Shown here in pieces: positions 61,904-64,000 of a stretch of 64,000 bases of DNA. The notes beneath the pieces are model-generated. The model was not told the DNA's origin, did no database searches, and saw only the letters and a list, made by a program, of their open reading frames with translations. The stretch is from Myotis daubentonii. Lineage: Eukaryota; Chordata; Mammalia; Chiroptera; Vespertilionidae. The stretch covers positions 50,887,501 to 50,951,500 of the forward strand of contig NC_081844.1 in the NCBI RefSeq assembly GCF_963259705.1, written 5' to 3'. Positions within the stretch are counted from its first letter, which is position 1; each line of letters opens with the position of its first letter. Made by a program: the position numbers and the translations under genes.

Positions 61904-62545
61904 GATGTTCCTCCGCTTATGATAGGATTACAAACAAATAAAATCACTGTAAATACTGTAAGTAAAAAAAATGCATATAATACACTTAACCTACCAAATA
62001 TCATAACTTAGGATATCCTTCCTTAAACCTGCTCAGAACAAGTACATTAGCCTACAGTTGAGCAAAATCATCTAACACAAATCCTAAATAGCCAACAACT
62101 GTAATAAAGTGTTGAATATCTCATGCAGTTTATGTACTTAGGGCTTGCCGTCTTCATGCTGGGCAGCTATCTTGAGTTTCATCTCAAGAGTAATTGCCTT
62201 CCTGTTCTCACCAGAAGCAGCAGATACACAGATGGAGGTTTTGTAGATATGATGAGAAGTGAAAACACAAAACAAAATATACAAAAAAAAAAAAAAAAAC
62301 CTGTGGCAACACAGCGTAGAGACGAGTATCAGTTGTTCACCCTCATAATCATGTGGTTGACAGGGAGCTGTGGCTCGCTGCCGCTGCCCAGCAACCTGTG
62401 GTATCTAACCCCAAGCGCTAGCCTAGAAAAGATTAAAATTCTAAATTCAAAGTATGGTTTCTACTTAATTAGTATCCCTTTTGCAACATCATAAAGTCAA
62501 AAAATCATAAGTCAAACCACTGTTAAGTCAGGGACCATCTGTAGT
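61904..62545 (-). mobile_element. Tigger-type element, reverse, ~640 bp
   Basis: Longest copy of the family at 12902 and 14639: gcatataatacacttaacct, tagcctacagttgagcaaaa, gtgttgaatatctcatgcag, a poly-A run (62283-62299), gagctgtggctcgctgccgc, and terminal taagtcagggaccatctgta. The ORF at 62123-62494 crosses the poly-A run and is not a gene. Confidence 0.82.
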
Positions 62546-62904
62546 TCAAGTTTTATATAGTAGGCATGTGTTGAATTTTAAACTCACAGAAAAATACAAG
62601 TTAATGTTTTCATAAGATGCTTACTAAAGAACAACCAAGAAGTGGTAAACCATCTATACTCAAACATAAAAGTCATTTGTTTAGCTAGAACGTGGCCTCC
62701 TAAGAAAGACAATTAACTTCCAACATGTTCAAAGTCTTAGAAAAGATTCCCGTGATTGCTCTAACACAGGGCTATTACTATAACTCTACGGTAGAAAATT
62801 CTGAGTAAAACAGATGTATACATTTCACTAGTCATAGTAATTAAAATTTAAAAGTTAATGACCTATGTCAAGGAGCTTACCTCCTCTGTTTTCTCATGGG
62901 AATT
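62546..62904. other. AT-rich unannotated DNA
   Basis: Nothing recognised. Confidence 0.4.
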
Positions 62905-63675
62905 TTATGATTTCAAATCTTTAATCCATTTTGAGTAAACTTTTGTGCATGGGGTAAGATAGTGGTCTAGTTTCATTTTGCATGTGCCTATTGGTTTTCC
63001 TAACACCATTTATGGAAGAGACTGTCCCTTCTCCATTGTATATTTTGGGCTCCTTTGTTGTAAATAAATTGTCCACATATGTGTGGATTTATTTCTGGGG
63101 CTCTCAATTGGTCTGTGTGTCTGATTTCCACCCCCTTAATATCATACTGTTTTGATTACCATAGTTTGTAGAACAGATTGAGTCAGGGAGTGTGATACCT
63201 CCAGCTTTGTGCTTCTTCTTAATACACTGTTAGTGGGATTATAAATTGGTGCAGCTACTATGGAGATTGCTCAAAAAATTAATGGATAAAGAAAAATGTG
63301 ATACATATACACACACAGTGGAATACTATTCAGCAAAATAAAAGAAAGATAGAAATCTTGCCAGTTGAGACAGCATGGATGGAAAATGAGTATACAACAG
63401 TAAGTTAAATAAGTCAGAAGGAGAAAGAACAAATACCATATGATTTCACTCATATGTGGAATTTTTTAAAATGAACAAACAAACAAAAACTGAGAGATCC
63501 AGAGAATAGATAGGTGGTTACCAGAAGGGAAAGGGGTTGGAGGTAAACAATGGGAGAAGAGCGTCAATTGCATGGTAATAGAGAGCAGCTAGACTGGGTG
63601 GTGACCACTTTGCACTGCGTACAAATGTCAAATGATAATGTTGCACCCCTGAAACTTGTATAATACAAAAATTTA
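62905..63675 (+). mobile_element. L1 3' end with 5' inversion
   Basis: 62905-63222 is L1 ORF2 on the minus strand (gtttcattttgcatgtgcct, caccatttatggaagagact, ccagctttgtgcttcttctt). 63223-63675 is L1 on the plus strand, ORF2 end into 3' UTR (tgttagtgggattataaatt, ggaatactattcagcaaaat, cacccctgaaacttgtata). The switch joins two L1 positions several hundred bases apart, so a piece was lost on insertion. Dead copy. Confidence 0.88.
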
Positions 63676-64000
63676 ATGAAACTCCATTGGTGATGTTTTT
63701 AATAAGACAATTTCTGAAGATGTGCCAGCTTATTCACAGAAGTAAGCCAAATCACTAAAACCATAAAGGGGTAAAAAACAAAGAAGAGCTATTTCAAAGG
63801 TTGTGTGTGTTTTTTTAAGGAATAAATAAAAATGTTAAAGGAGAATAGAAAAAAATCAATATTTAGCTCAAACTGCCAGATTTGCACATAATTTATCGAA
63901 GGCCTCCAATCCTTCGCAATCACTTGTTTTGACAAGAGGCTTTACAGTATTAAAAAAAAAGTCTTAGGCAACAATACACCATAAAGGGAAATGTACCTAG
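63676..64000. other. AT-rich unannotated DNA
   Basis: Nothing recognised up to the window end. Confidence 0.4.

Noticed and set aside
62123..62494. 123-codon frame
   Set aside because: Runs across a poly-A run within a Tigger-type element.

Overview
This is nuclear, gene-free sequence from a bat, almost certainly a vesper bat (Vespertilionidae). Three signals point there. (1) At least 17 copies of the tRNA-derived VES SINE, several with clean target-site duplications. (2) Numerous Helitrons with TC...CTAG ends inserted between A and T; abundant Helitrons (HeliBat) are, among mammals, known from vesper bats. (3) Five copies of the nonautonomous hAT element SPIN, known from several tetrapod lineages including Myotis. 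I found no credible protein-coding exon, functional RNA gene, CRISPR array or prokaryotic-type operon. The open reading frames are short and mostly fall in transposons or simple repeats.

Layout. 1-9.6 kb: AT-rich DNA with old L2 and MIR pieces, a GGAA microsatellite and an old LTR-like repeat split by a 611-bp hAT element (8-bp duplication). 9.65-12.74 kb: an L1 3' end used as a landing pad for one VES and a stack of Helitrons. 12.9-21 kb: Tigger-type elements, an L1 tail, a small hAT, a 348-bp Helitron, a 709-bp Helitron and a Helitron fragment directly abutting it. 21.5-33.9 kb: a local tandem duplication with a VES in one copy, old L1/L2/MER5 pieces, a Tigger and several VES. 34-38.4 kb: a 251-bp Helitron, a solo LTR, a mariner MITE, a SPIN, and a Helitron sitting in the tail of a VES. 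39.3-40.1 kb: a CCT microsatellite next to a decayed reading frame that looks like a processed pseudogene of a coiled-coil protein I cannot name. 41-53.4 kb: VES, old LTRs, a solo LTR with a 4-bp duplication, and two SPINs. 54.7-56 kb: a 5'-inverted (twin-primed) L1 carrying a later hAT and a later VES. 57.5-64 kb: two more SPINs, an old L1, a 442-bp Helitron with a 29-bp minisatellite, a Tigger-type element and a second 5'-inverted L1.

The value of the window lies in the nesting, which lets insertions be ordered without dating: L1 before Helitron, VES before Helitron, L1 before hAT, tandem duplication before VES. I see no undescribed biological system. The best leads are Helitrons placed exactly at other Helitrons' 5' ends, deletion-derivative classes of SPIN, a near-perfect 52-bp palindrome in a Helitron, unidentified cargo in the Helitron stack, and the unidentified pseudogene. 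Family names come from recognising sequence by eye, without a database search.
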